A stretch of DNA of 64,000 bases from JAQBVV01 sp965249205 (lineage in GTDB: Bacteria > Acidobacteriota > Vicinamibacteria > Vicinamibacterales > UBA2999): contig CBDFLL010000005.1 of the NCBI GenBank assembly GCA_965249205.1, forward strand, positions 1,302,001-1,366,000, in the 5' to 3' direction. Numbering within the stretch: the first letter of the stretch is position 1; each line of letters opens with the position of its first letter. The notes below the pieces were generated by a model. It ran no database searches. It worked only from the letters and a program-made list of their open reading frames with translations, and had not been told where the DNA came from. Below are positions 15,945 through 25,751 of this stretch, piece by piece. The position numbers and the translations under genes are program-made.

Positions 15945-16274
15945 GTGATCATCACAATCACTCTGAACGACAGCGGTAACCCGCCCGGCAAGCTCGCCGA
16001 GGCGGAGCTTCATTTCACCGAAGGCGTCCTCGAAGGACTGAAGCTGGTGGGCTTTGGCGTCTGGGAGCGGCGCACTGGCGTGGGCCGAAACGTCACGTTT
16101 CCGGCACGACAGTACACCGTCAACGGCGAGCGCCGCAGCTTCTCACTGTTACGCGCCATCACGGACGCGACGGCCCAAGACCGGATTCGCGAGGCCATCC
16201 TCGAGGCTTACGCAGAGAACGAGGCACGAGCGGCCGTCGCACCTGCAGCGAGCGAGTCAAGCGCGATGGCGTAA
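15945..16274 (+). CDS. Conserved small protein of unknown function
   Basis: 109 residues from GTG 15945 with AAGGGGG at 15932. Visible blocks are TITLNDSGNPPGKLAEAELH, LEGLKLVGFGVWERR, VTFPARQYTVNGERRSFSLL and DRIREAILEAYAEN. The order of a domain-opening beta strand, a short GLKLVGF strand, a VTFPARQY strand and a final helix (IREAILEAY) resembles the SpoVG topology. I cannot confirm that, and the N-terminus is different. The upstream 176 bases (15769-15944) hold no other gene. Confidence 0.6.
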   Translation: MIITITLNDSGNPPGKLAEAELHFTEGVLEGLKLVGFGVWERRTGVGRNVTFPARQYTVNGERRSFSLLRAITDATAQDRIREAILEAYAENEARAAVAPAASESSAMA

Positions 16275-16343
16275 ACAAGCCGCATGCATGCGGCGTCGAG
16301 GGCTAGCCGAGCGGTGCTTCGGGAAGAGTGGTGCTCCGGGGCA

Positions 16344-18089
16344 CTACTGGAGAACCGGCAGAAGGCGCGCGTTCTCTTTTTGTCGCTTCGGCGGGAGCGT
16401 GCATTCTTCGCGCAACGCCTTGTCGAACTCCGACCGAAAGAAGTCGGCCTTCATGCCGCCGTCGATGATGTCCCACGGCAGCACCGGATCGAGTGAGCGG
16501 TCTCGGAATACGAAGAAGTGCGCGTCGACCTCGCTCTCGGCCACGGCAGCCCGCCAGTTGCCGCCGTTGCGTTCGGCGGCTTCAATCGCAGGCGCCACGC
16601 GCCTGTCACCAAGCGAGAGCAGCGCCTGATAGAAGGAGTGCCGTTCAGACTTGATGTTGAAGTAGACGTTGTCGATGCCAGCCATCAAGCCTCGCACACG
16701 CTGAATTTTCCGATCGACGGAGACATCGTCTTCCATCGGGAGCCATTGGTAGGCGGTGCCTGGCTTCGGCACCAGCGGGTTCACGCTTCCCACAATGCGC
16801 CCGATACGCCCGCGCCCTCGCGCGTGCGCAAGCATGATCTTGCGCAACTGCAAGACCAGATCGCGCATGGCAACGAGGTCTTCGCCGGTCTCGGTGGGCA
16901 GTCCGATCATGAAATAGAGTTTCAGATTCTCAATGCCGCTCCCGAAGATCATCTCGGCGCTGGCGAGGATCTCGTCGTTGGTGATCGTCTTGTTGATCAC
17001 GCGCCGCAGCCGGTCGGAACCGGTCTCTGGCGCGATCGTGATCGACCGCTCGCCGCTCTCCCGCAGGAGCCGAACAAGCGAGGGCGTGATGTCATCCAAT
17101 CGCAGCGACGCCGGGCTGATCGAGTACCCCATCCCGGCCAGGCGCGCTAGGATCTCCTCGATCTCCGGATGGTCGCAGAGGGCAATCGATACCAGACCGA
17201 CGCGACTGGAGTGTGGTCTTGCGCGCTCAGCCAGCTCGAGAATACGCTCCTTCGGGAACGCGCGCACGGGAAGGTAGTTGTACCCGGCCCAGCAGAAGCG
17301 GCACAGGTTGGCACACCCACGAACGATTTCGACCAGGAACCGAGACCCGAACTCGGTATCGGGCGTAAAGATCGTCGTGGCTGGCGGATCCACCGCGTCG
17401 GTCGTCTTCAACGCCGCCTTCTTCACGACCGGAGGGGCACCGGTCCCTGGCTTCGGCACAAACGCGGCAATCGTCCCGTCGTCTGCATATCGCACGTCGT
17501 AAAACGAGGGGATATAGAAGCCCCGCTCGCGGGCCAGGCGTCGCAACAGATCGGCGCGATCCGAGGCCCCCTGGAAGGCGACGAGCAACGACGGGATGAG
17601 CGCCTCGCCCTCTCCCGCGGCGATGACGTCGGCGAACAGCGCGAGCGGCTCCGGATTGACGAACGTGACGGCGCCGCCGATGACCACCAGGGCATGACGC
17701 TCGGCGCGCGCCTCGGCCCGCTGCGGCAGGCCCGCCAGGCGCAGCAGCGTCAGCACGTTCGTGTAGTCCCATTCGAAGGAGACCGAGAACGCCACGACAT
17801 CAAAATCACCGACCGGCATCTGCGACTCAAGCGTCATCAGCGGCGCGCCGGACGCGAGCTGCGCGGCAAGTTCGGTCTTTGGCGGAAGAAACGCGCGTTC
17901 GCAAACGATATCGTGCTCCGCGTTGAAGAGCGTATAAATCGTCTGGAACCCGAGGTTGGACATGCCAACGAAATAGGTGTTCGGAAACACCAGCGCCACG
18001 CGCAGCTTGCCGCCGTGCGGTTTGCGAACGAATCCGACTTCTTTTGACAGGAGTTGTCGAGCGCGCTCGCGCTGTGGCCAGTGCTTCAT
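16344..18089 (-). CDS. B12-binding-type radical SAM protein (TIGR03960-like)
   Basis: 581 residues. An N-terminal cobalamin-binding-like Rossmann domain (VALVFPNTYFVGMSNLGF ... IGGAVTFVNPEPLALFAD) precedes a radical SAM core. That core has the [4Fe-4S] cluster motif CANLCRFC in EIVRGCANLCRFCWAGY (about residue 260), TIAPETGSDRLRR and LYFMIGLPTETGED. The B12-domain DxHxxG motif is not seen, so cobalamin binding is doubtful. Family members are often next to a DUF2344 protein and rng; neither is here. It is downstream of ftsZ on the same strand, separated by repeats. Confidence 0.85.
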   Translation of the reverse strand: MKHWPQRERARQLLSKEVGFVRKPHGGKLRVALVFPNTYFVGMSNLGFQTIYTLFNAEHDIVCERAFLPPKTELAAQLASGAPLMTLESQMPVGDFDVVAFSVSFEWDYTNVLTLLRLAGLPQRAEARAERHALVVIGGAVTFVNPEPLALFADVIAAGEGEALIPSLLVAFQGASDRADLLRRLARERGFYIPSFYDVRYADDGTIAAFVPKPGTGAPPVVKKAALKTTDAVDPPATTIFTPDTEFGSRFLVEIVRGCANLCRFCWAGYNYLPVRAFPKERILELAERARPHSSRVGLVSIALCDHPEIEEILARLAGMGYSISPASLRLDDITPSLVRLLRESGERSITIAPETGSDRLRRVINKTITNDEILASAEMIFGSGIENLKLYFMIGLPTETGEDLVAMRDLVLQLRKIMLAHARGRGRIGRIVGSVNPLVPKPGTAYQWLPMEDDVSVDRKIQRVRGLMAGIDNVYFNIKSERHSFYQALLSLGDRRVAPAIEAAERNGGNWRAAVAESEVDAHFFVFRDRSLDPVLPWDIIDGGMKADFFRSEFDKALREECTLPPKRQKENARLLPVLQ

Positions 18090-18176
18090 GAAAATGCGTC
18101 GTCAGCGGGGCGACGAACAGAAATGCGCCCGCGAGCTCCTGCTGCGACGCAGGCGGGCACGCGCACCGTGGGTCCG

Positions 18177-18325
18177 CTACGCGCGGATTTCATCAGCGCG
18201 TAGCACCAGACAAATCGCAATCAGTACCCACGTCCGTAGATCCCGGGAGTGCGCAGCCATCAGTCCCCTCCTACCCGCGGGAGTACCACGACCGAGTACT
18301 ACGTACACCTGAAATCCACGTTTAG
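18177..18325. repeat. Palindromic element B1
   Basis: 149 bp with arms CTACGCGCGGATTTCATC (18177-18194) and TGAAATCCACGTTTAG (18310-18325), the second being the imperfect reverse complement of the first. The left 30 bp (GCGCGGATTTCA-nn-AGCGCGTAGC-n-CC) recur at 44698. It lies between ftsZ and the radical SAM gene. Confidence 0.65.
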
Positions 18326-18367
18326 TGTACCACCGGCCCGCGCGTGTCTCCGTCGCCGGTGCCGGTA

Positions 18368-18578
18368 CTAGCAGCCCGTGGTGAAAGTTCGGCGTGGCAC
18401 CGAGACTGGTGAGGCGCCTCGCGCGGATTCTGCTCGGTCGTGGCACGCCTGCGAAATCCGCGCTCCCGGACAAGGCGCGACGACCGAGAATACCTCCTGT
18501 ATTCGAGGGAGGAGCAACGCTGACCGGGAGCATGCGTCGCTCGTCAAATGCCGACGGACTCTCGCCACGGGCTGCTAG
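18368..18578. repeat. CTAG-bounded palindromic element A2
   Basis: 211 bp bounded by CTAG on both sides. The left arm CTAGCAGCCCGTGGTGAAAG (18368) matches the reverse complement of the right end (18546-18578, ...CGCCACGGGCTGCTAG). The interior at 18474-18520 is the reverse complement of the A1 core, and a nested CGCGCGGATT/AAATCCGCG pair lies at 18420-18463. The right CTAG contains the ftsZ TAG stop. As an RNA hairpin it would end the dcw transcript. Confidence 0.75.
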
Positions 18579-19873
18579 TGCTGACGGCGGAGGAAGGCCG
18601 GCACGTCCAACGGTGAGGAACCGTCAGGGGCAGCCTCGACACCTCCGCCCTCGCCGGCCGGAGATTGGGTCAGCGGGAGCGTGAGTTCGAGACGCGGGCG
18701 CCGAGTCACCGTCAGCGGGGCTGCCGCGGTGCTCCCCGTGCCCTGCGACTCATCCATCGTCATGGCAGGTTGCTCGACCGTAGCGGCCTCGGCGGATTGC
18801 GCCAGGTGGGCCGTGTAGTTGTGCAAATCCACAGGTGTATCCAGCCCAGCGATTGACACCCCGCAGTGACTGCTCGAACGCTCGAAGCCGGTTGCGATCA
18901 CGGTGATCTTGATCTTCCCTGCCAAGCTCGGATCGACCACCGCGCCGAAGATGATGTTGGCGTCTTCGTGCGCCGCCTCCTGAATCACGCACGACGCCTC
19001 GTTGACTTCCATCAACGACAGATCCGGTCCGCCGGTGACGTTGATGATGACGCCACGTGCCCCGTTGACCGACCCGTCTTCGAGCAACGGACTGGCAATC
19101 GCCTTCTGAGCGGCCTCCATCGCCCGATTCTCGCCCTCCGCGATCCCGGTGCCCATCATCGCCACCCCCATGCCGGCCATGGTGGTCTTGACATCTGCGA
19201 AATCCAGATTTATCAGGCCGGGCACGAGAATCAGGTCGGAGATGCCTTGAATCGCCTGGCGCAACACATCGTCGGCCATGGAGAACGAATCAGTGAGCGG
19301 CGTATTTCGATCGATGATTCCGAGCAGACGCTCGTTTGGAATCGTGATGACCGTATCCACACATTCTCGCAACAGCTCGAGGCCAGCTTCGGCATGCATC
19401 GCACGTCGTTTCCCCTCGAATCTGAACGGCTTCGTCACGATGGCGACTGTCAGCGCCCCGAGTTCGCTCGCAAGGCTCGCAATCACCGGCGCCGCACCCG
19501 TGCCGGTGCCTCCACCAAGGCCGGTCGTGATGAAGATCATGTCCGCGCCGGATAACGACTGAATGATGGACTCGGTATCCTCCAGTGCCGCCTGTCGCCC
19601 GATGTTCGGATCCGCACCAGCGCCGAGGCCCTTGGTCAATTTCTGACCCATCTGAATCTTGACCGACGCGGCGTTCTGATCGAGGGCCTGCACGTCGGTG
19701 TTGGCGACAATGAACTCGACGCCATCGAGGGCCGCTGCCACCATCCGGTTCACGGCATTGCTGCCGCCGCCGCCGACACCAACCACCTTGATCTTCGCGC
19801 CCCGGCGCGCGTCGGGATCGAGTGTCATTCGCAGCATCTCAGCGTCCTGCTCGCGGGGTGCGCCCTGTCTCAT
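18575..19873 (-). CDS. ftsZ: Cell division protein FtsZ
   Basis: 432 residues. The tubulin-like GTPase builds the Z ring. Visible are KVVGVGGGGSNAVNRM, the tubulin signature GLGGGTGTGAAPVIAS (about 117-132), and the T7 loop NLDFADVKT with its catalytic Asp. A variable linker precedes the C-terminal peptide DVPAFLRRQH that binds FtsA. ATG 19873 has GGAGG five bases upstream. It is the last gene of the dcw cluster; its TAG stop is inside element A2. Confidence 0.97.
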   Translation of the reverse strand: MRQGAPREQDAEMLRMTLDPDARRGAKIKVVGVGGGGSNAVNRMVAAALDGVEFIVANTDVQALDQNAASVKIQMGQKLTKGLGAGADPNIGRQAALEDTESIIQSLSGADMIFITTGLGGGTGTGAAPVIASLASELGALTVAIVTKPFRFEGKRRAMHAEAGLELLRECVDTVITIPNERLLGIIDRNTPLTDSFSMADDVLRQAIQGISDLILVPGLINLDFADVKTTMAGMGVAMMGTGIAEGENRAMEAAQKAIASPLLEDGSVNGARGVIINVTGGPDLSLMEVNEASCVIQEAAHEDANIIFGAVVDPSLAGKIKITVIATGFERSSSHCGVSIAGLDTPVDLHNYTAHLAQSAEAATVEQPAMTMDESQGTGSTAAAPLTVTRRPRLELTLPLTQSPAGEGGGVEAAPDGSSPLDVPAFLRRQH

Positions 19874-19915
19874 GTCAGCCTCCGTGTAGGGCGGGTCCGG
19901 CCCAGTGAACCCACC

Positions 19916-21148
19916 TTAGAAAAACTCCTTGAAGATGCCGCGCAGTCGCCCGGTCAACCTCGCGAATGCGCCGACGCCGACGCCCGATGCATCAGATACA
20001 CGATTGCGATGTGCATACAGCACCAGCCCCACCGGTGTCGCGAACGTCGGGCTGTTCACGTGGTCGGCGAGTCCCCCGACGTCGCCGGGGGAGCCGCGTC
20101 GGACCGGCAGATCGAAAATCTGTTCGGCCATCTCCGGCATACCGTCTAGAATCGCCCCGCCGCCGGTGAGCACGATGCCCGAGTTGAGCGCCTTCTCGAA
20201 TCCGCCACGCTGGATCTCATCCCAGACGAGATGAAACATCTCCTCCGCTCGGGGCTGAAGAATTTCTGAGAGGATGCGGCGCGCCAGCAACCTGGGCTTG
20301 CGGCCCCCGACGCTCGCCACCTCGATCGTCGCGTCCTCGTCCACCATGGACGAGAGCGCGCACCCACTCTTGCGCTTGACCTTCTCCGCCTCCGGGATCG
20401 GTGTCCGTAGGCCGACGGCGATGTCATTGGTGAAATGATCGCCGCCGACGGCGACGACGCCGGTGTGCCACAGGCATCCGCGTTCGAAAATGGCCAGATC
20501 TGCTGTGCCGCCGCCGATGTCGACAAGCGCCACACCGAGCTCCTTCTCGTCCGGTGTCAGGACCGCCTCGGCCGCGGCCAATTGCTCGATGACCGTGTCG
20601 AGCACGGCGACTCCGGCCCGGTTCACGCACGAGATGATGTTCTGGGTCGACGAGGCAGATCCGGTCACGACATGCACGTTGACCTCGAGGCGCGCACCGG
20701 TCATGCCGACTGGCGCCCCAATGCCGTCTTGCTCATCGACCACAAAATCCTGCGGGAGTACGTGGAGAATTTCACGCCCCGTTGGCAGCGCCACCGCCTT
20801 TGCCGCCTCGATCGCCCTCCGGACGTCGTCTCGCGTGATTTCCCGGTTCTTGCCGGCCACCGCGATGACGCCACGACTGTTGAACCCCTTGATGTGTGGC
20901 CCCGACAGAGACAGGTGCACGGAATCAATCTCGATGCCGGCCATCAGCTCCGCTTCTCCGATCGCCTTCTTGATCGAGTCCACGGCGGCCTCGAGATTCA
21001 CAACGACACCCCGTTTGATCCCTCGTGACTCGGCGACCCCAAGCCCCACGATGTCGATACGGCCGTCGTCCAGGCTCTCTCCGACTACCGCGCAGACACC
21101 AGACGTGCCTACGTCAAGCCCAACGAGATAACGTTCCTTGCGATTCAC
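19916..21148 (-). CDS. ftsA: Cell division protein FtsA
   Basis: 410 residues of the actin/HSP70 ATPase fold: YLVGLDVGTSGVCAVVGE (phosphate 1), VALVDIGGGTADLAIFERG (phosphate 2), GIVLTGGGAILDGM (adenosine), and a C-terminal amphipathic helix (RLTGRLRGIFKEFF) that anchors it to the membrane. It tethers FtsZ. GTG 21148 overlaps the ftsQ stop (GTGA) and follows GGGAGG. Confidence 0.96.
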   Translation of the reverse strand: MNRKERYLVGLDVGTSGVCAVVGESLDDGRIDIVGLGVAESRGIKRGVVVNLEAAVDSIKKAIGEAELMAGIEIDSVHLSLSGPHIKGFNSRGVIAVAGKNREITRDDVRRAIEAAKAVALPTGREILHVLPQDFVVDEQDGIGAPVGMTGARLEVNVHVVTGSASSTQNIISCVNRAGVAVLDTVIEQLAAAEAVLTPDEKELGVALVDIGGGTADLAIFERGCLWHTGVVAVGGDHFTNDIAVGLRTPIPEAEKVKRKSGCALSSMVDEDATIEVASVGGRKPRLLARRILSEILQPRAEEMFHLVWDEIQRGGFEKALNSGIVLTGGGAILDGMPEMAEQIFDLPVRRGSPGDVGGLADHVNSPTFATPVGLVLYAHRNRVSDASGVGVGAFARLTGRLRGIFKEFF

Positions 21149-21999
21149 TCACGGCCTCCCTGCACGCGTTGAACCCGGGCCCCTGTAGCCTGCGGCCGCA
21201 CGTACACACGTTCGCCAAAACGCAGATCGACGTAGTCGATCTGCGGGACTTCCCTTCGCAGCGCCGGCGCCAGATCCAGATACGACTGCAGGCGCTCGGC
21301 GAACTGATCATCCCCGACGCGCACAAGCGCCGTGTCACCCTTCAGCAGGACCACGGCATCGCGCACGTCGCTGACGTCGATCTGTGACACGCGGCTGGCC
21401 AGGTCAGGCCGCGTCTGCAGCGCCGCCAGCAATCGCATCGCCAACGCGGCGCGGCCCGCATCGACTGCCAGTCCGTCAGCCTCAGACGTCTCCGCTGCCG
21501 CCAGACCGTCGATAATCGGGAAGTCGAACTCGGCGTGGTCGGGACCGAACTCATCGATGATGTCGCCGCGCTGATCGAGGAGATAGAGTTGGTCGCCTAT
21601 GCGTCCGACGCCCACAGGCTGCCGCTCGGCGATAGCGACATCGACAGTGCCCGGCAGAACGCGTCGTAGGGCGACGTCTTCAACCCACGGCGAGTCGAGG
21701 ATCCGCCGGCGCCATTCTTCCAGGTTCAGGAGCAGCATGTTGCGCCCACTCAACCCGTCGAGCAGTGACAACACCTCGCTCTCTGCAGTACGAGTATTTC
21801 CGCTGATCGTGATGCGCGAAATGGTCAGCGCCTCGGTAGTCAGAAACGCGCGCACGGCGACATACGCCCCGCAGAGGATAGCCACCGCCAGCATCGCGAT
21901 GCCGACGCGCCTTCGAGATTTGCGCGAGCCCCCACGTTTGGCCACGGGCGTCGCCCGCGAGCGGCGGAATCGTTTGTCGTAGGGGGCGGAAACGGCCAC
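21145..21999 (-). CDS. ftsQ: Cell division protein FtsQ
   Basis: 284 residues. A basic cytoplasmic N-terminus (about 1-32) precedes one transmembrane helix (GIAMLAVAILCGAYVAVRAF). The POTRA domain follows (LTISRITISGNTRTAESEVL), then the FtsQ beta domain (ILDSPWVEDVALRRVLPGTV, VAIAERQPVGV). It links FtsK/FtsA to FtsLB and FtsWI. GTG 21999 shares one base with the murC stop. Confidence 0.92.
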   Translation of the reverse strand: MAVSAPYDKRFRRSRATPVAKRGGSRKSRRRVGIAMLAVAILCGAYVAVRAFLTTEALTISRITISGNTRTAESEVLSLLDGLSGRNMLLLNLEEWRRRILDSPWVEDVALRRVLPGTVDVAIAERQPVGVGRIGDQLYLLDQRGDIIDEFGPDHAEFDFPIIDGLAAAETSEADGLAVDAGRAALAMRLLAALQTRPDLASRVSQIDVSDVRDAVVLLKGDTALVRVGDDQFAERLQSYLDLAPALRREVPQIDYVDLRFGERVYVRPQATGARVQRVQGGRE

Positions 22000-23438
22000 T
22001 ATCCGCCCTCCCGGCGTTCCCGAAGGGCCGCCACGAGCCGCCGTGGCACCGCGCCGATCGAGCCTGCGCCAAGCGTGATCACCGCGTCGCCGGCCCGGGC
22101 GACTGCCGCCAGATCTGACACCAGGTCATCCAGTGCGCGAACAACGCGCACCGGTCGGCCCGAACCACGCCGAATGGCCTCGGCGGCCGCATCGATCGTC
22201 ACACCGGGAATGGGTTCTTCACCTGCCGCGTAGATGTCGGTGAGCACGATCTCATCGGCGTCAGTCAGCGATGGGCCGAACGCCTCCATCAACCTCGCCG
22301 TGCGGGTATAACGGTGCAACTGGAAGGCCACGATAAGCCTCCGGCCCACTGTCGCGCGCGCGGCCGACAGCATCGCGGCGATCTCGGTCGGGTGATGCGC
22401 GTAGTCGTCGATCACCAGCACGCCGCTCGTCTCGCCGTGACACTCGAACCGGCGTTCGGCTCCCTCAAACGCAGCCAGGGCCGACGCGGCCACCGAGAAC
22501 TCCACCCCGACTTCATCGGCGACTGCGACCGCCGCCAGAGCGTTCTGCAGATTGTGGCGGCCCGGCACCGTGAGTTCCAGCGTGCCCAGCTGCGCGGTCT
22601 GACCATCGCGATGACGGTGCACCACACAGCGCGCGCCGAAGGCTCCCAGCTCGACGTCTGTGCCAGACAGGTGCGCGGTGGCCGCCGGGCGGCTCCCGTT
22701 GACCTGAGTAGCCCGGTCAGAGGCAAGGCCGTAGGTCATCACGCGACGCGTCAGACGCGGCAGCACCTGGGCCAGATGCGGATCGTCGGCGCACGCGATC
22801 ACGCAGCCGTAAAACGGCACCTTGTTCGCAAAGTCGACGAATGCTCCCTGCAACTCAGCAAAGCTGCCGTAGCTCTCCATGTGTTCATGGTCGATATTGG
22901 TAATGACCGCGATCGACGGGTACAACATGAGAAACGAACGATCGCTTTCGTCCGCCTCCGCCACCATGAACTCGCCGCGCCCGAGCCGTGCGCCACTACC
23001 GAAGGCGCGCAGCCGACCCCCGATAACCGCGTCGGGATCAAGGCCGCCTCTCTCGAGCACGAACGAGACCATGGACGTGGTGGTGGTCTTGCCGTGCGCC
23101 CCTGCCACTGCGATCGAAAACCGCATGCGCATCAGCTCCGCCAACATCTCGGCCCTTGGTATGACCGGGACGCCGCGCCGCGTCGCTTCGATAACCTCCG
23201 GGTTTGTCCGGCCTACCGCCGAAGACGCCACAACGACCTCTGCACCCCCGACGTTTTCAGCTGCATGCCCTTCGTGCACCGTCACTCCGAGATTCGCCGC
23301 AAGCCGCTCGGTCAAGCCGGACGGCCTCACATCGGAACCGGTCACCTCGTACCCCTGGTTCGCAAGCAATTCGGCAATGCCGCTCATACCACTCCCGCCG
23401 ATGCCGACGAAGTGGATCCGACGGGTCCTACCGAGCAA
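21999..23438 (-). CDS. murC: UDP-N-acetylmuramate--L-alanine ligase MurC
   Basis: 479 residues from a probable TTG start at 23438, which gives LLGRTRRIHFVGIGGSGMSG, the normal MurC N-terminus. The open frame reaches 23645, but that part is antisense-like sequence within murG. ATP loop AVAGAHGKTTTTSMVSF; YAHHPTEIAAM and FQLHRYTRTARL are the usual later blocks. It adds L-Ala to UDP-MurNAc. The start lies inside murG (11-bp overlap). murB, often the next gene, is absent. Confidence 0.95.
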   Translation of the reverse strand: MLGRTRRIHFVGIGGSGMSGIAELLANQGYEVTGSDVRPSGLTERLAANLGVTVHEGHAAENVGGAEVVVASSAVGRTNPEVIEATRRGVPVIPRAEMLAELMRMRFSIAVAGAHGKTTTTSMVSFVLERGGLDPDAVIGGRLRAFGSGARLGRGEFMVAEADESDRSFLMLYPSIAVITNIDHEHMESYGSFAELQGAFVDFANKVPFYGCVIACADDPHLAQVLPRLTRRVMTYGLASDRATQVNGSRPAATAHLSGTDVELGAFGARCVVHRHRDGQTAQLGTLELTVPGRHNLQNALAAVAVADEVGVEFSVAASALAAFEGAERRFECHGETSGVLVIDDYAHHPTEIAAMLSAARATVGRRLIVAFQLHRYTRTARLMEAFGPSLTDADEIVLTDIYAAGEEPIPGVTIDAAAEAIRRGSGRPVRVVRALDDLVSDLAAVARAGDAVITLGAGSIGAVPRRLVAALRERREGG

Positions 23439-24528
23439 GTGCCAACACCTCGTCAACGATGACTCTGACCGCGTCGGGCCGCGCCAGTTCTTTCGCCGCT
23501 GCTTCCATCGAACTGCGCAGGTCCGGGTCGCCGGCCAGCGCCAGGACCTCGGCGGCGACGCGATCGCCGAAGAGGTCGCGCTGTTCAACGATTTGCGCCG
23601 CACCATGCGCGGCCACTGCCCGCGCATTCTGGCGCTGGTGATCATCGGTCGCCGTCGGCAGCGGCACCAGAATCGACGCCCGCCCCGTCGCCGCCAGCTC
23701 GGCGAGCGTGGTCGAGCCTGCGCGGCAGATCACGAGATCGGCCGCCTTCATCTCCCGATCCATGGCGAACAGAAACGGCTCAACCCGGGCGTCCAGTCCG
23801 GCACCCTGGTAGGCACCACGGACCATCTCCAGATCCTGCTCGCCGGTCTGGTGTGTGATGGCCAGTCGCGGTGTGCCAGCCGCGAGCCCCGCCGCCGCGT
23901 CCACCATCGCCACGTTGATCGCATGCGCGCCCTGGGAGCCTCCGAAGACGAGTACTCTGACGACACCGGGCGGCGGCCCGTCATGCTCACGCGTCCCGTG
24001 CTCCACGGTCGCCGAACTGAAGAACTCCGGCCGCACCGGGTTTCCCGACAGCACAGCCTTGCGCCCAAAGAACCGCACACTTTCCTGATACGTCACGGCG
24101 GCGGTATCGACGATCGGCGCCAGTAGCCGGTTGGTCACACCCGGCATCGCGTTCTGCTCCATGAGCAGCGTCGGCACGCCGCGCAGTGCCGCGAGCAGCA
24201 CCACCGGCCCTGAGCTGTACCCCCCAACGCCGACGACAACCGACGGCCGGCGACGGCTGACCACTTGCCACGCATCGGCCGCGCTGACCGGTAGGAGAGC
24301 GAACCCACGTATGAGCGATCGGACCGAGCGCCCCTTCAAGCCAACACTGCGAATCACGTCGAGCGCGAAGCCTTCGCGAGGCAGGACACGCGCTTCGATG
24401 CCGGCCGACGTTCCGACGAACGTCACGTCGGCGCCCGGCACACGCGAGATCAGTTCGCGTGCAACCGCGATTCCCGGATACAGGTGCCCGCCCGTCCCGC
24501 CGCCGGCCACAAGCACTGATAGCCCCAT
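23428..24528 (-). CDS. murG: UDP-GlcNAc:lipid I N-acetylglucosaminyltransferase MurG
   Basis: 366 residues, a GT-B glycosyltransferase making lipid II. G loop 1 GGGTGGHLYPGIAVA at the N-terminus, G loop 2 VGGYSSGPVVLLA, G loop 3 VFGGSQGAHAINVA, and the donor-site ICRAGSTTLAELAATG with PLPTATDDHQRQNA. The ATG starts directly after the ftsW stop. It is membrane-associated on the cytoplasmic side. Confidence 0.96.
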   Translation of the reverse strand: MGLSVLVAGGGTGGHLYPGIAVARELISRVPGADVTFVGTSAGIEARVLPREGFALDVIRSVGLKGRSVRSLIRGFALLPVSAADAWQVVSRRRPSVVVGVGGYSSGPVVLLAALRGVPTLLMEQNAMPGVTNRLLAPIVDTAAVTYQESVRFFGRKAVLSGNPVRPEFFSSATVEHGTREHDGPPPGVVRVLVFGGSQGAHAINVAMVDAAAGLAAGTPRLAITHQTGEQDLEMVRGAYQGAGLDARVEPFLFAMDREMKAADLVICRAGSTTLAELAATGRASILVPLPTATDDHQRQNARAVAAHGAAQIVEQRDLFGDRVAAEVLALAGDPDLRSSMEAAAKELARPDAVRVIVDEVLALAR

Positions 24529-25632
24529 TCATCGCACTTCCGCTGATTCGTGCTGCGAAATATTCAGGAGCACGCCCATCGCGGCAAGGCTCATCACCAG
24601 CGAGGAGCCACCCGCACTGACAAGCGGCAGCGGGATGCCCTTGGTTGGCATGAGGCCGAGCACGACGCTCATGTTCACGAAGGCTTGCACCACGATCATC
24701 GTCGTGAGACCGAGCGCAATGAACGAGCCGAAGCTGTCGGGTGCGCGCATCGTGATCCGCAACCCCCGCCAGGCGATCAGACAGAAGCAGGCCAGGATCG
24801 CCGTTGCGCCGATGAGACCCAGCTCCTCGCTGATGACCGCGAAGATGAAGTCGGTGTGCGGCTCGGGCAGATAGAAGAGCTTCTGGACACCGTCCATCAA
24901 GCCACGCCCGAACACGCCTCCAGTCCCCACCGCAATCAGAGACTGAATGATCTGAAAGCCGTCGCCAAGCGGGTCCGCCCACGGATCCCAGAAAGCCATG
25001 AGTCGGCGGCGACGGTAGGGCGCACTGATCAGGACAAGATAGATTGCCGGCGCCATGATCAGCAGCGCGCCCACGAAGTAGCGGTAGGGCAACCCAGCGG
25101 CAAAGATCATGACCACGACAATCATCAGCAGCGAGAGCGCGGTTCCGAAGTCCGGTTGCAGAAGAATCAGCCCCACCATTCCACCAATGACGATCCCGAT
25201 GGGCAACAACGAGTACGCGAGATCGTCGATCCTGTGCATGCGCCGCTCAAGGATCAGCGCGGTGAACAGCACACAGACGAGCTTGGCAAGCTCGGACGGC
25301 TGAATCCCCAGTCCGCCCACACCAAACCACCGACGGGTCCCATTGACGGGGCTGCTGAACAACACGGCCACCAGCGTCACCGAGACCAATCCGATGAGCG
25401 CCCAGATGAACGTGTCGTTCCGATAGGCCCGATAGTCGATGCGCATCGCCACCGCCAGGGCGACGAGACCGATGGCTGCCCACATCATCTGTTTGATAAC
25501 GAACCGATCTGACTGCTGGTAGCGCTCAAGAGCCACGAGCGCCGAGGCGCTGTACACCATCACGATGCTGGCGCCGATCAGCAGCAACGTCGCGGTGAAC
25601 AGTACGCGGTCAGATTTCAGCGTGCGCGCCAC
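24529..25632 (-). CDS. ftsW: Peptidoglycan glycosyltransferase FtsW (SEDS family)
   Basis: 367 residues with about ten transmembrane helices. SEDS landmarks are RRWFGVGGLGIQPSELAKL, a long extracytoplasmic loop with DPLGDGFQIIQSLIAVGTGGVFG, PEPHTDFIFAVISEELGLIG, and the last-helix block TKGIPLPLVSAGGSSLV. It polymerises lipid II at the septum with its partner FtsI. A 290-bp structured gap separates it from murD upstream, so it may have its own transcript start. Confidence 0.95.
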   Translation of the reverse strand: MARTLKSDRVLFTATLLLIGASIVMVYSASALVALERYQQSDRFVIKQMMWAAIGLVALAVAMRIDYRAYRNDTFIWALIGLVSVTLVAVLFSSPVNGTRRWFGVGGLGIQPSELAKLVCVLFTALILERRMHRIDDLAYSLLPIGIVIGGMVGLILLQPDFGTALSLLMIVVVMIFAAGLPYRYFVGALLIMAPAIYLVLISAPYRRRRLMAFWDPWADPLGDGFQIIQSLIAVGTGGVFGRGLMDGVQKLFYLPEPHTDFIFAVISEELGLIGATAILACFCLIAWRGLRITMRAPDSFGSFIALGLTTMIVVQAFVNMSVVLGLMPTKGIPLPLVSAGGSSLVMSLAAMGVLLNISQHESAEVR

Positions 25633-25751
25633 GTGTATCCTTCCCCCCTACAGAGAATCATCCGCCGCTCCGAAACATAGGTGGTCGCCGGATCGGTTAA
25701 GATGCGGCTTCCGACAACCCGACCGCCCGCCAGTGGATCGGCAGCGGTTGC

